Shown one piece after another: positions 16,175 through 25,224 of a DNA stretch of 38,770 bases. This DNA comes from Burkholderiaceae bacterium (GTDB lineage Bacteria > Pseudomonadota > Gammaproteobacteria > Burkholderiales > Burkholderiaceae_C). Location of the stretch: the NCBI GenBank assembly GCA_030654805.1, contig JAURWR010000123.1:1-38770 (forward strand), read 5' to 3'. The position numbers and the translations under genes were made by a program. The notes under the pieces were generated by a model. The model did no database searches, was not told the DNA's origin, and worked only from the letters and a program-made list of their open reading frames with translations. The number at the start of each line of letters is the position of its first letter. The stretch's first letter is position 1.

Positions 16175-16373
16175 GGCAAGACGACCGTTCGACTCCAACG
16201 GAGCGTGTTCGCTCGACTGACGCAATGCGCCGGCAGCAGGCATCGGGCTTGCGCCGCATCAACATTGCGTCACGAAGCGACACCTACGATGATTGAGCGG
16301 ATACGACGCCCCGGATGACTTGGCCATGGTGACCACGGCATGACGCAACGCGCGACAACAGGCAGCCACGCAC

Positions 16374-17312
16374 ATGGAGTTCAAGGACTACTACGCCATC
16401 CTCGGCATCGAGCGCACCGCGACGCCTGAGGAAATCAAGCGCACCTATCGCAAGCTGGCGCGCAAGTTCCATCCGGATGTCAGCAAGGAGGCCGACGCCG
16501 AGGCCCGATTCAAGGACGTGTCCGAAGCCTACGAGGCGCTGAGCGATCCGGAAAAGCGCGCCGCCTACGACGAAATCGGCCGGCGACGTGAACGAGGACA
16601 AGGCTACGAGCCCCCGCCCGATGGCGGCTTCGAGTTCAGCGGACGCAACGGCGGGCCCGCAGACGATGCCGCGTTCAGCGACTTCTTCGAATCGATCTTC
16701 GGCCACCGGGGACGTACCGCACCCGAGACGCGTCGTTCGGGTGGATCTGCAGCCGATCACCACGCCAAGGTGCAGATCGACCTGGAAGACGCCTACCGTG
16801 GCGCGCGCCGCACGATCTCGCTGCGCATGCCGGTGATCGACGATCAGGGCCAGGCGATGCTGCACGAGCGGCAGCTGGAGGTGAACATCCCGAAGGGCGT
16901 GCGCGATGGGCAGCAGCTGCGTCTGGCCGGACAGGGTGGCCCGGGGCACGGTGGCGGGCCGGCCGGCGACCTGTACCTCGAAATCTCGATCAAGCCGCAT
17001 GCGCACTTCCGCCTCGACGGCCGCGACCTGTACCTGGACCTGCCGATCACCCCGTGGGAAGGCGCGCTCGGCGCCCGTGTGCCCGTGCCCACACCCGACG
17101 GTGCGCTCGAACTGGGCATCCCGGCCGGATCGTGGTCGGGCCGCAAGCTGAGGCTCAGGGGCAAGGGCTTGCCCGGGCCCACGCCGGGCGACCTGTATGC
17201 CGTGCTGCAGGTCACCGCCCCACCGGTGGAGACCCAGGACGACCGCGATGCCTACGCCGCACTGGCGCAGGCCCATGCCGATTTCAACCCGCGCGCCGGA
17301 CTGATGCGATGA
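16374..17312 (+). CDS. cbpA: Curved-DNA-binding/J-domain co-chaperone CbpA
   Basis: CbpA is a DnaJ-type co-chaperone that stimulates DnaK and can bind nucleoid DNA. The protein of 312 residues has an N-terminal J domain (5-70) with the essential HPD in KFHPDVSKEADAEARF. A Gly/Phe-rich linker contains FSDFFESIFG. Two C-terminal beta domains follow (LEVNIPKGVRDGQQLRLAGQGGPG, then GDLYLEISIKPHAHFRLDGRDLYLDLPITPWEGALGA). There is no zinc-finger domain, which distinguishes it from DnaJ. Its TGA overlaps the next ATG (ATGA at 17309-17312), so the modulator CbpM is translationally coupled. Confidence 0.93.
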   Translation: MEFKDYYAILGIERTATPEEIKRTYRKLARKFHPDVSKEADAEARFKDVSEAYEALSDPEKRAAYDEIGRRRERGQGYEPPPDGGFEFSGRNGGPADDAAFSDFFESIFGHRGRTAPETRRSGGSAADHHAKVQIDLEDAYRGARRTISLRMPVIDDQGQAMLHERQLEVNIPKGVRDGQQLRLAGQGGPGHGGGPAGDLYLEISIKPHAHFRLDGRDLYLDLPITPWEGALGARVPVPTPDGALELGIPAGSWSGRKLRLRGKGLPGPTPGDLYAVLQVTAPPVETQDDRDAYAALAQAHADFNPRAGLMR

Positions 17313-17635
17313 ACAACAACTCTGATTCCCGGCCCATGATCGTCGATGCCATCGTGGTCGACGACAGCATCTACTTCACGCTCGACGCGCTGTGCCAGGC
17401 CTGCCAGACCGACCGCATGCAGTTGACGACTTTGGTCCACGAGGGGGTGCTCGATCCCGTCGGCAGTGGCCCCGACGACTGGCAGTTCGCAGGCACTTCG
17501 CTGCGCCGAGCGCGCACTGCGCTTCGGCTGCTGAGGGACCTCGAACTCGGTGTCGTCGGCGCGGCGCTCGTGCTCGACCTGCTCGATGAGATCGACGCGC
17601 TGAACGCCCGGTTGCGCCGTGCCGGTCTCGGCTGA
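17309..17635 (+). CDS. cbpM: Chaperone modulator CbpM
   Basis: The 108-residue product is a MerR-HTH-like small protein. CbpM binds the J domain of CbpA and blocks both its DnaK stimulation and its DNA binding. Sequence features include the N-terminal YFTLDALCQACQTDRMQLTTLVHEGVLDPVG, a degenerate MerR-type helix-turn-helix, and the helical C-terminal LRDLELGVVGAALVLDLLDEIDALNARL typical of the family. The ATG overlaps the cbpA stop. The acyltransferase gene begins 15 bp after its stop, so the three probably form one operon. Confidence 0.88.
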   Translation: MNNNSDSRPMIVDAIVVDDSIYFTLDALCQACQTDRMQLTTLVHEGVLDPVGSGPDDWQFAGTSLRRARTALRLLRDLELGVVGAALVLDLLDEIDALNARLRRAGLG

Positions 17636-17650
17636 CGCCGTGCGCCGCGC

Positions 17651-20341
17651 ATGAGCATCCGCCACCTCGATCGCCTGCTCGAACCGCACTCGGTCGCCGT
17701 GATCGGCGCGTCGGATCGCGTCGGCAGCGTCGGCGCCACGGTGTGGCGCAACCTGCGTGTCGGTACCTTCAACGGGCCGATCTACGGCGTGAATCCAAAG
17801 CACGCGATGCTCGATGGCGTGGCGGTCTACGCGAGTCCGGCGGACCTGCCGGAGATTCCCGATCTGGCGGTTCTGTGCACTCCGCCGGACACCGTACCTG
17901 AGGTCATCGACGCGCTGGGTCGACTCGGAACCCGTGCGGCGATCGTGATGACCGCCGGCCTGAGCGCCTCGCAAAAGCAGGCGATGTGTGATGCGGCCCG
18001 GCCCCATGTGCTGCGCCTTCTGGGCCCGAACTGTCTCGGACTGCTGAGCCCGCACATCGGATTGAACGCGAGCTTTGCGCACACCGATGCGCTGGCGGGG
18101 GACATGGCTTTCGTGTCGCAGTCGGGCGCGCTGGTCACCGCAGTGCTTGACTGGGCGAAATCGCGGCGCATCGGGTTCTCGCACCTGGTGTCGCTGGGCG
18201 AGCGCGCCGACGTCGACTTCGGCGACCTGCTCGATCACCTGGCCAGCGATGCCCGCACCCGCTCGATCCTGCTGTACATCGAATCGATCGAATCGCCACA
18301 CAAGTTCATGTCGGCCGCGCGGGCGGCCGCGCGCAACAAGCCGGTGATCGTCGTCAAGGCCGGCCGCGCGGGGCACGGCATGAAGGCGGCGGCATCGCAC
18401 ACCGGCGCGATGGCCGGCTCGGACATCGTGTTCGACGCCGCGATCCGACGCGCCGGGATGCTGCGCGTGAACACGCTGCAGGACTTGTTCCTGGCGGCTG
18501 AGACGCTCGCGCACTTCGGGCACCGGCAGGCACTGACGACCAGCGTGCCGTGGCCCGGCGACGAGAGCCTGACACTGATGACCAACGGCGGGGGTGCCGG
18601 CGTGATGGCGGCCGACGCCGCAGCGCCGGCCGGCGTCGTACTGCGCGAGTTGCCGGCCAGCCTGATCGCGCAGCTCGACGCGGTGCTGCCGGCGACCTGG
18701 TCGCACGGCAACCCGGTCGACATCATCGGTGATGCCCCGGTGCAGCGCTACACGCAGACGCTGCAGGCGTTGCTGGCCGATCGCAGCGGCGGCACCGTGC
18801 TGTTCATGCACGCGCCCACCGCCATCGTGCGCAGCGACGACATCGCCCGCGCGTGTGCCCCGATCGCGCGCCAGGCGGCCGGTCGCGTGATGGCCTGCTG
18901 GCTGGGCGACTGGGCGGTGGCCGAGGCGCGCCGGATCTTCGGCGAGGCCGGGGTGCCCGACTACGCGACGCCCGAGGATGCGGTGCGCGCCTTTGCGATG
19001 CTCGCGACCTATCGACGCAACCAGACGCTGCTTCTTGAAGCGCCCACCGCGAGCGAAAACGGCCCGCCCGACGTCGCTGCTGCGCGGGTGCCGATCGAGG
19101 CCGCGCTCGCCGCCGGCCGCGACATGCTGAACGAACTCGAGGCCAAGGCCGTGCTCCAGGCCTATGGCATCCCGACCGTCCCCACGGTGTCGGTCGAGGC
19201 ATCGGCTGACGCGGCGGTGGATGCTGCACGCACCCTGGGCTACCCGGTCGTGCTCAAGATCCTGTCGCCGGACATCAGCCACAAGTCGGACGTCGGCGGC
19301 GTCGCGCTCAACCTGCATGACGAGGCCGCTCTGCGGCGGTCTGCCGAAGCCATGCTGGTGCGCGTGCGTGCCGCAGAGCCGAACGCGCGACTGGCTGGTT
19401 TCAGCGTGCAACCGATGGCATCCAGGCCGATGGCGCAGGAGTTGATCGTCGGGGCGAGCATCGACCCGTTGTTCGGCCCGGTGCTGTTGTTCGGCCAGGG
19501 CGGCACGGCGGTTGAGGTGCTGGCCGATCGCGCGATCGCGCTGCCGCCGCTGAACCGGGTGCTGGCTCGTGAGCTGGTGTCGCGCACCCGTGTTGCCAGG
19601 CTGCTCGCCGGCTACCGCGATCACCCGCCGGCGCGGATCGACGCCATCTGCGATGTGCTGATCGCGCTGTCGCAGATGCTGGCCGATCTGCCCGAACTGG
19701 CCGAGCTCGACATCAACCCGCTGTGGGCGGATCACGAAGGCGTCATCGCACTCGATGCGCGCGTTCGTCTGAGCCGCGAGAAGCCGGCCGGGGCGGCGCA
19801 CTTCGCCATCACGCCCTACCCCGCCGAACGGGTCGAAACCGTGCTCTGGCAAGGTGAATCCATCGTGCTGAGGCCGATTCGTCCGGAGGACGAACCACAG
19901 CACCGCGCCTTCCTCGACTGCCTGGAACCGAACGACCTGCGGCTGCGGTTCTTCAGTTCACGGCGCGAGCTCCCGCGCAGCGAGCTGGCCCGCCTGACGC
20001 AGATCGACTACGCGCGCGAGATGGCCTTCATTGCTGTGCGTACCGCCGCCAATGGCACACAGCAGACGCTGGGCGTGGTTCGAGCAGTATCCGACCCCGA
20101 CAACATCGATGCCGAATTCGCGATCATCGTGCGATCGGACCTGAAGGCGCACGGGCTCGGCCAGCTGCTGATGCGCAAGATGATTTCGTACCTGTCGGCG
20201 CGCGGGACGCAGCGCATGGTGGGCCGGGTCATGCGCGAGAACGGTCCGATGCTCGAACTCATCCGCAGCAACGGCTTCGTGACCGATCCATTGAACACCG
20301 ATGCCGACTCGATCGGAATCGCCCTCGCCTTGCCAGCCTGA
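17651..20341 (+). CDS. NDP-forming acyl-CoA synthetase-like/GNAT protein acyltransferase (PatZ/Pat-like)
   Basis: This 896-residue multidomain protein resembles PatZ/YfiQ lysine acetyltransferases. In order it has a CoA-binding Rossmann domain (LEPHSVAVIGASDRVGSVG, about 10-130), two succinyl-CoA-ligase-like domains (about 140-450), an ATP-grasp domain (about 480-700; AKAVLQAYGIPTVP, YPVVLKILSPDISHKSDVGG) and a C-terminal GNAT domain (about 735-896; DAEFAIIVRSDLKAHGLGQLLM with the acetyl-CoA loop). His250 in SHTGAMAG corresponds to the phospho-histidine of active ADP-forming acyl-CoA synthetases, which, as I recall, is Asn in enterobacterial Pat/PatZ. The protein may therefore keep ligase chemistry. 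Likely roles are acylation of metabolic enzymes and acetate/acyl-CoA balance. Confidence 0.87.
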   Translation: MSIRHLDRLLEPHSVAVIGASDRVGSVGATVWRNLRVGTFNGPIYGVNPKHAMLDGVAVYASPADLPEIPDLAVLCTPPDTVPEVIDALGRLGTRAAIVMTAGLSASQKQAMCDAARPHVLRLLGPNCLGLLSPHIGLNASFAHTDALAGDMAFVSQSGALVTAVLDWAKSRRIGFSHLVSLGERADVDFGDLLDHLASDARTRSILLYIESIESPHKFMSAARAAARNKPVIVVKAGRAGHGMKAAASHTGAMAGSDIVFDAAIRRAGMLRVNTLQDLFLAAETLAHFGHRQALTTSVPWPGDESLTLMTNGGGAGVMAADAAAPAGVVLRELPASLIAQLDAVLPATWSHGNPVDIIGDAPVQRYTQTLQALLADRSGGTVLFMHAPTAIVRSDDIARACAPIARQAAGRVMACWLGDWAVAEARRIFGEAGVPDYATPEDAVRAFAMLATYRRNQTLLLEAPTASENGPPDVAAARVPIEAALAAGRDMLNELEAKAVLQAYGIPTVPTVSVEASADAAVDAARTLGYPVVLKILSPDISHKSDVGGVALNLHDEAALRRSAEAMLVRVRAAEPNARLAGFSVQPMASRPMAQELIVGASIDPLFGPVLLFGQGGTAVEVLADRAIALPPLNRVLARELVSRTRVARLLAGYRDHPPARIDAICDVLIALSQMLADLPELAELDINPLWADHEGVIALDARVRLSREKPAGAAHFAITPYPAERVETVLWQGESIVLRPIRPEDEPQHRAFLDCLEPNDLRLRFFSSRRELPRSELARLTQIDYAREMAFIAVRTAANGTQQTLGVVRAVSDPDNIDAEFAIIVRSDLKAHGLGQLLMRKMISYLSARGTQRMVGRVMRENGPMLELIRSNGFVTDPLNTDADSIGIALALPA

Positions 20342-20402
20342 AGCCACTCGCCCACCCGAGCTGAAAACGGCGACAGGCGCAACGCCGTCGATCGAGAGCA
20401 AT

Positions 20403-20975
20403 TCAGGGCACGGTCTCGCCGAACGATTGCAACGGACCGAGCGGATTGCGCCGAACCTCGTTTTTTTCGATGTTCGGCTCGCCGGAATGGTTGCGGAACA
20501 GCACGAGGTTGTCGTCGCGCACCAGCACCACGCCCTGGAAGCGCCAGCCAGATGTGTGGGTGACGCGGTAGAAGTTGAAGAAGTCGAGCCAGAAGCTGCC
20601 GGTCCGGTTTCGCGACTGGTGCCCGAACTGGAACACGTAGGCGCGACAGCGTGCCCCCGCAGAGATGCAGTCGCGTATGCCGACATCCAGCTGCTCCATC
20701 GGCAGGTACGGACTTTCGGCGACCAGCGACATGAACTGCGGGTACGCGATCTCGCGGACGTTCGTGCTCGCCTGCGCGTCGAAACCCAACTCCTTCAAGC
20801 CCGACAGCGTCGTGCTGTAAGGCGTGACCTTCACGAACGCGCTGCGCGCATCGTCGTACTTCGAAAAGGGTGACAACTCTTCGGACTGACCCTTGGGCAG
20901 CAATGCACTGCAGCCGCACAGCGACAGCAGCCACAGCGTGGCAAACCTTCGGACGAGACACGTTTTGGGCTGCAT
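20403..20975 (-). CDS. Hypothetical lipoprotein
   Basis: The predicted 190-residue protein starts MQPKTCLVRRFATLWLLSLCGCSALLP, a basic then hydrophobic segment ending in a lipobox-like LCGC around residue 22. The mature part contains a globular segment with SPFSKYDDARSAFVKVTPYSTTL, two cysteines (DCISAGARCRAYVFQF) and an aromatic stretch GSFWLDFFNFYRVTHTSGWRFQGVVLVRDDNLVLFR. I do not recognise a named family. ATG 20975 is chosen over 21059 because the signal peptide begins there. It converges with the acyltransferase gene, about 60 bp apart. Confidence 0.7.
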   Translation of the reverse strand: MQPKTCLVRRFATLWLLSLCGCSALLPKGQSEELSPFSKYDDARSAFVKVTPYSTTLSGLKELGFDAQASTNVREIAYPQFMSLVAESPYLPMEQLDVGIRDCISAGARCRAYVFQFGHQSRNRTGSFWLDFFNFYRVTHTSGWRFQGVVLVRDDNLVLFRNHSGEPNIEKNEVRRNPLGPLQSFGETVP

Positions 20976-21055
20976 GAGTGGGCCGACACACTGCACTGGG
21001 ACCTCTTTAGCTTGACGCAGGCGCCGGTCCCGGAACTTGCGCTGCATCAACGCAT

Positions 21056-22501
21056 TCAACGCGACTGCTTCGCTCGATCACCAACTGCTTCTTGGGAACT
21101 TCGGCGGTGCCGATGCAGGTCGGCCACCACGCGCTGCCGCTTGCCACTGCGTCCGGTCTGCCCACGATCTCCGCAGCTGCCACCGACCGACACGTTGGAA
21201 AGTCCCTGAGCGCTCAGGAACCGACCCAGGATCATCCGGGCGCGCTGCAAGGCCGCAGCACCGTCGGCACCGTCGGCGGTGATGCACAGCCACAAGCCAT
21301 GGCGGCTGCGCCGCTGCAACTGGAAGTCGAACACGCAGGCGTCGTCTTCGAGCACCGTGGTCAATGCCAGCGGCAGCAGACTCACCGGATGTCCGTGAGC
21401 GTCGTCAAGCACCAGCAGATCGTCGACCCGGCCCTGCACCTCGATCACCGGAAGCGCCGATCCACACTCGCAGGCGTGCTCCGAAAACCGGACACGGTCG
21501 CCAAGGTCGTAGCGGATCAGCGGCTGCACCCGGTTCGCGAGGTTGGTCAGCAAGGTCGTGAAGCCCGTCTCGCCTACCGGCACCGGGCGGTGCCGCGCGT
21601 CGACAGGCTGCAGGATCACCCAGTCGCTGTTCAGGTGCAGACGGCCACGAAGGCATTCAGAAGCCAGCGACAGGAATTCTGACGCGCCATAGCTCTGGCT
21701 GACCGGGCAGCCGAACCCACGCACGATGCAGTCCCGTGTGGATGCCGTCAGCGTTTCGCCACCGACCCAGACCTCGTTCAAGGGAATTCGCAATCGACCG
21801 GCTGCGGCCTCTTCGGCAAGCAGCAAGGCAGCGCTCGGGTAGGTTGTCAGGATCGTTGGTGCTTGACGGTTCAGCGAATCCACCAGTTCCGGCAGCGGCA
21901 TCATGAACGAGTAGCTCTGGAAGTTGCGAGACATCCACGGGCTGAGTCGACGCAGGCGCTGGATCGATGCGGTGCTGGCGAAATGCCCGGTGGTCGCACC
22001 GACGAACGCGAGCCGCTCTGCCATGTACCAGGGATCGATGCACCGGCGCAGCGGCTGCAACAAGGGTCGGCGCAATGCTTCCAGTGCGTCGTAGGTGGCC
22101 AGCGCCTGCGCGTCCTGCACGAACACGCCCGGCTCGCCCGAGCTGCCGGAACTCTCCCAGACCTGGTAGCGGCCCAGGTGATCCTCACCGATGCGGTCGT
22201 GGTCGGCGATGAAGCGGCGCAACTCGTCGAGCCGCAATTCGGGGTCGGTCACCCACTCGTCGAACTGCCCCATCAGCTCCGGCTTGGTCACCACCGGAAA
22301 GTCGTCCAGGTTCAGTCGACTCGGATCGATGCGTCCGGCCATACCGCGATACAGCGGCGAGCGCTTCACTGCCCAACGCAGCATGTCGGCCAGCCGCACC
22401 GCCTGGCGCTGCATCAAGGCAGGCGCGGACAGTCCGGATGACGACCAGACATCCAGCGCGGTCGCGCCGCACTGCCACGCATTGAAGTGGGTCAAAGTCA
22501 C
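21056..22501 (-). CDS. PaaK-like adenylate-forming enzyme (phenylacetate-CoA ligase family)
   Basis: This protein of about 481 residues belongs to the PaaK/coenzyme F390 synthetase-like branch of ANL enzymes, which activate an acid with ATP. The phosphate loop is the variant VWESSGSSGEPGVF (about 114-127). SQSYGASEFLSLA and IRYDLGDRVRF are the adenylate-binding regions, and CECGSALPVIEVQGRVDD leads into the C-terminal domain with GKRQRVV near the end. The substrate is unknown. The GTG at 22501, preceded by GGGAAC, starts VTLTHFNAWQ; longer reading into the Lon-like gene's C terminus (to 23077) is out of that gene's frame and unlikely. An FNR-type palindrome lies 68 bp upstream. Confidence 0.75.
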   Translation of the reverse strand: MTLTHFNAWQCGATALDVWSSSGLSAPALMQRQAVRLADMLRWAVKRSPLYRGMAGRIDPSRLNLDDFPVVTKPELMGQFDEWVTDPELRLDELRRFIADHDRIGEDHLGRYQVWESSGSSGEPGVFVQDAQALATYDALEALRRPLLQPLRRCIDPWYMAERLAFVGATTGHFASTASIQRLRRLSPWMSRNFQSYSFMMPLPELVDSLNRQAPTILTTYPSAALLLAEEAAAGRLRIPLNEVWVGGETLTASTRDCIVRGFGCPVSQSYGASEFLSLASECLRGRLHLNSDWVILQPVDARHRPVPVGETGFTTLLTNLANRVQPLIRYDLGDRVRFSEHACECGSALPVIEVQGRVDDLLVLDDAHGHPVSLLPLALTTVLEDDACVFDFQLQRRSRHGLWLCITADGADGAAALQRARMILGRFLSAQGLSNVSVGGSCGDRGQTGRSGKRQRVVADLHRHRRSSQEAVGDRAKQSR

Positions 22502-22568
22502 GTTCTGGGTTCCCGCATCTGCGAATCTTCTTAACTTCTGATCAGGCGCTTGCTGCGGTATCCCGGTA

Positions 22569-22582
22569 TTGACCGGGGTCAA
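22569..22582 (-). promoter_or_regulatory. FNR/Anr-type box upstream of the PaaK-like gene
   Basis: TTGACCGGGGTCAA has perfect 6-bp arms (TTGACC/GGTCAA) and fits TTGAY-N4-RTCAA exactly. It sits in the 95-bp gap between the Lon-like stop and the PaaK-like start. No strong -10 is visible at the ideal distance, so activation is likely but not proven from sequence. Confidence 0.6.
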
Positions 22583-22596
22583 TCGCGGCACAGCGA

Positions 22597-25050
22597 TCAG
22601 CGTCGGCCGGGCCGGATGCGCCTCGGGCTGGGTCCGCGCGGCCAACCCGACGGCCGCTGATGCGCGCCCGAGGTCTCGCAGGCCTGGCGATAGGCCCGCA
22701 GCGTCCTCTGCGCCCGGCCCAGCACGGTGTCGGCAGGGTAACCGCCCGCAGAGAGAGAGCCGAAAATCCGGCCCGTCAGCAGTTCCATTCCGTCGCCGGC
22801 CATGTCTGCGGTGTAGATGTGGAATCGACCTTGCGAGACCGCCTCGACCACGCGCGGGCTGAGCATCAGGTGGCGTCGGTTGCGATTCGGGATCAGCACG
22901 CCTTGCTGGCCATCGAGGCCCAGCAACTCGCAGCTGCGGAAATAGCCTTCGATCTTTTCGTTGATGCCGCCCACCGGCAGCATCTCGCCGTGCTGGTTGA
23001 CCGCGCCGGTGACGGCGATGCCCTGCCGCAGCGGCAAACCCGACAAGGCGGACAGCAAGGCATAGAACTCTGCACACGAAGCCGAATCGCCCTCGACGCC
23101 GCTGTATTCCTGCTCGAAGACGACGGAGGCATTCAGCGCGAGCGGCGCCAGGTGCGCGAACAGTGCCGACAGATAGCTGTGCAGGATCAGCACGCCCTTG
23201 TCATGGATGGGGCCTGACAACTCGACCTCGCGCTCGATGTTGAGCAGCCCTTCCTCTCCGGCGTGGGTACTCGCGGTCACCCGCACCGGAAACCCGAACT
23301 GGTAGTCGACCAGGTCGACGACCGTCAGACCGTTTACCTGACCGACCCGCTCACCGGTGACCTGGAGCAGGCGCTCCCCATCGACGATGGATTCCTGGAG
23401 GCGCTGCTCGGGATAACCGTGTCGGTGCGCGCGCGCATCAATGGCGGCCTGCACATCCATCGCATCGACCCGCGTCACGCCGCGCGTGCGCGCCATGGCT
23501 GCGCTTTCCATGACCAGCGCCTCGGTGCGGGCGAAAATGGCGCTCTGGCGCGTCTGGTCCTCTGCCTCGCGGTGCGTCGCCTCGATCAGCACGCACACGG
23601 CCGACGGCAGGAAGTGCGGCAGACCGAGCTTGCCGCAGGTGTGGGCCACGAAGATCGCGGTCGCGTTGCGCGAGTCGGGCGTCGCCATGAAACTGTCGGC
23701 GAAATCGACCTTGCAGCGAAAGCGCCGGGCGATCTCGGGGTCGCCCTCCTGCGCCGCGTAGTAGTCCTCGGCCGAGGCGATCAGGATGATCTTCACGTCG
23801 ACATCCAGCGGCTCGGGCTGCAGCGACACCGCGGCAATCGGTGCGAAGACCATCCCCGGCTCCTCGATCTGCAGTCGGCCGCTGCGCAGGAAGCGGCGCA
23901 GCTTTTCCCATACCTGCGGATCGGAAAGCAGGTCGCGCAGATGCAGCATCAGGAACCCACCGTGGGCCTTCAGCAGGCTGCCGGCGCGGATGCGCGAAAA
24001 ATCTGTCACCAGCACGTCGTTCTCGGACGCGTACTCGATGCTGCCGAACAGCGAGCGGAACAAAGGGTTGTCGTCGACGATGACCGGCGCGCCCTGCAGT
24101 CCGTGGTTGTCCACAGCGACATTCACGCGCAGCCGTGACAGCACGTCGATCAGCGCCGCAACGCGCATTTCCTCGGCATCGTCGCCGGGCTGGAACAGCT
24201 CGAGGTTGTCCAGCACATCCTTCTGCGCCTGGTCGAGGTACTGAGCCAGCTTGACCGAGTCCTTGATCTGCTTTCGAAGCTGGTTGCGTATCTCCTGCAA
24301 CGCATGGTCCAGCATCGGCTCGATCATCTGCCGCCGCAGCGCCGCCAGGCTCTCGTTCATCACGAGTTCCCGGGCGCGCGTCTTCTCGAGGAACCGGCTG
24401 ATCTCGGTACGAAGTGCGTTTTCGGCGGCATCGAAATCGGCCCGCTGCTCTCGCGTCAGCTCCAGCGCCTTGCCCGCCGTGAGAGGCTCCCCCGAGTCGT
24501 CGCACTGCGTGAAGACCAGGCGCCCCTGCTCACGCATCAATCCGAAATTGCGCGCCTTGGCGTAAGCGCTCAACTCGTCGAAGGCACGGTCTTCCTCGGC
24601 CTTGCAGGCGTTCTCGATGCGCTCGCTTTCGGCCAGAACACCTCCAGCCAGAAGCCGCTTGGGAATCTCGGCCTGCAGTGTCTTGACCAGATCAGCCATC
24701 AACTGACGCAGCAACCGACCCTCGCCGGGAGGCAACCGCAGCGCACGCGGATGCTCAGGCGCTTCGAAGTTGTACAGATAGCAGAGGTCCGGCGGGACCG
24801 CGCGTCTGGCGGCCTCCCTGGACATCATCTGGTTCATCAGCGTGGTGCGGCCGCTGCCCACGTCTCCCAGCACAAACAGGTTGTAGTCGGGCTGATCCAT
24901 CTGCAGACCGAAGCGAGCGGCCTGTTCGGCCCGCTCCTGCCCGATCCAGGGCAGCGGCGACGAGAGCAGCTCGGAAGTGTCCGCGAACCCCAGCAACGAC
25001 GGATCGAGGCGAAGGCGAAGATCGCCCGGTGACACGCTGACGATGGTCAT
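22597..25050 (-). CDS. Lon-like AAA ATP-dependent protease
   Basis: This 817-residue protein is of the Lon-related COG1067-type family, not canonical LonA. Near the N terminus is a Walker A-like loop GDVGSGRTT (62-70) with Arg in place of the usual Lys. The middle includes a long charged helical insertion (about 130-300) and a Walker B-like region before LRRFLRSGRLQIEEPG. The protease domain carries the catalytic dyad Ser656 (EGDSASCAE) and Lys699 (GGINEKIEG), 43 residues apart as in E. coli Lon (Ser679/Lys722). The C-terminal tail is basic and low-complexity. It is likely a cytosolic quality-control protease. The PaaK-like gene follows on the same strand. Confidence 0.88.
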   Translation of the reverse strand: MTIVSVSPGDLRLRLDPSLLGFADTSELLSSPLPWIGQERAEQAARFGLQMDQPDYNLFVLGDVGSGRTTLMNQMMSREAARRAVPPDLCYLYNFEAPEHPRALRLPPGEGRLLRQLMADLVKTLQAEIPKRLLAGGVLAESERIENACKAEEDRAFDELSAYAKARNFGLMREQGRLVFTQCDDSGEPLTAGKALELTREQRADFDAAENALRTEISRFLEKTRARELVMNESLAALRRQMIEPMLDHALQEIRNQLRKQIKDSVKLAQYLDQAQKDVLDNLELFQPGDDAEEMRVAALIDVLSRLRVNVAVDNHGLQGAPVIVDDNPLFRSLFGSIEYASENDVLVTDFSRIRAGSLLKAHGGFLMLHLRDLLSDPQVWEKLRRFLRSGRLQIEEPGMVFAPIAAVSLQPEPLDVDVKIILIASAEDYYAAQEGDPEIARRFRCKVDFADSFMATPDSRNATAIFVAHTCGKLGLPHFLPSAVCVLIEATHREAEDQTRQSAIFARTEALVMESAAMARTRGVTRVDAMDVQAAIDARAHRHGYPEQRLQESIVDGERLLQVTGERVGQVNGLTVVDLVDYQFGFPVRVTASTHAGEEGLLNIEREVELSGPIHDKGVLILHSYLSALFAHLAPLALNASVVFEQEYSGVEGDSASCAEFYALLSALSGLPLRQGIAVTGAVNQHGEMLPVGGINEKIEGYFRSCELLGLDGQQGVLIPNRNRRHLMLSPRVVEAVSQGRFHIYTADMAGDGMELLTGRIFGSLSAGGYPADTVLGRAQRTLRAYRQACETSGAHQRPSGWPRGPSPRRIRPGRR

Positions 25051-25224
25051 GTGCGTACGCCTTGGTTGACTGTCTCATTGTCCGCCGACCAGCCGGCACG
25101 GCCACTCGGGAGACTCCGAACCGTCAGAGCCCTAGGCCCCCCTCCGCAGCACTGCGCAGCGTGCTCAAGAACAATGGCAGCCGCTCAGCATGTAAGCATG
25201 TAATCATGACTCAGCGCCGCAAGA

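Noticed and set aside
17252-19903. Very long minus-strand open frame opposite the acyltransferase gene
   Set aside because: It is arginine/histidine/glutamine-rich antisense reading typical of GC-rich DNA; the plus strand encodes recognisable domains throughout.
22502-23077. N-terminal extension of the PaaK-like gene into the Lon-like gene
   Set aside because: The extension is a shifted-frame reading of the Lon-like C terminus; the conserved PaaK-like sequence begins near 22501.
25065-25078. Possible FNR box TTGACTGTCTCATT upstream of the Lon-like gene
   Set aside because: Only the left half fits; the right half does not match ATCAA or GTCAA.
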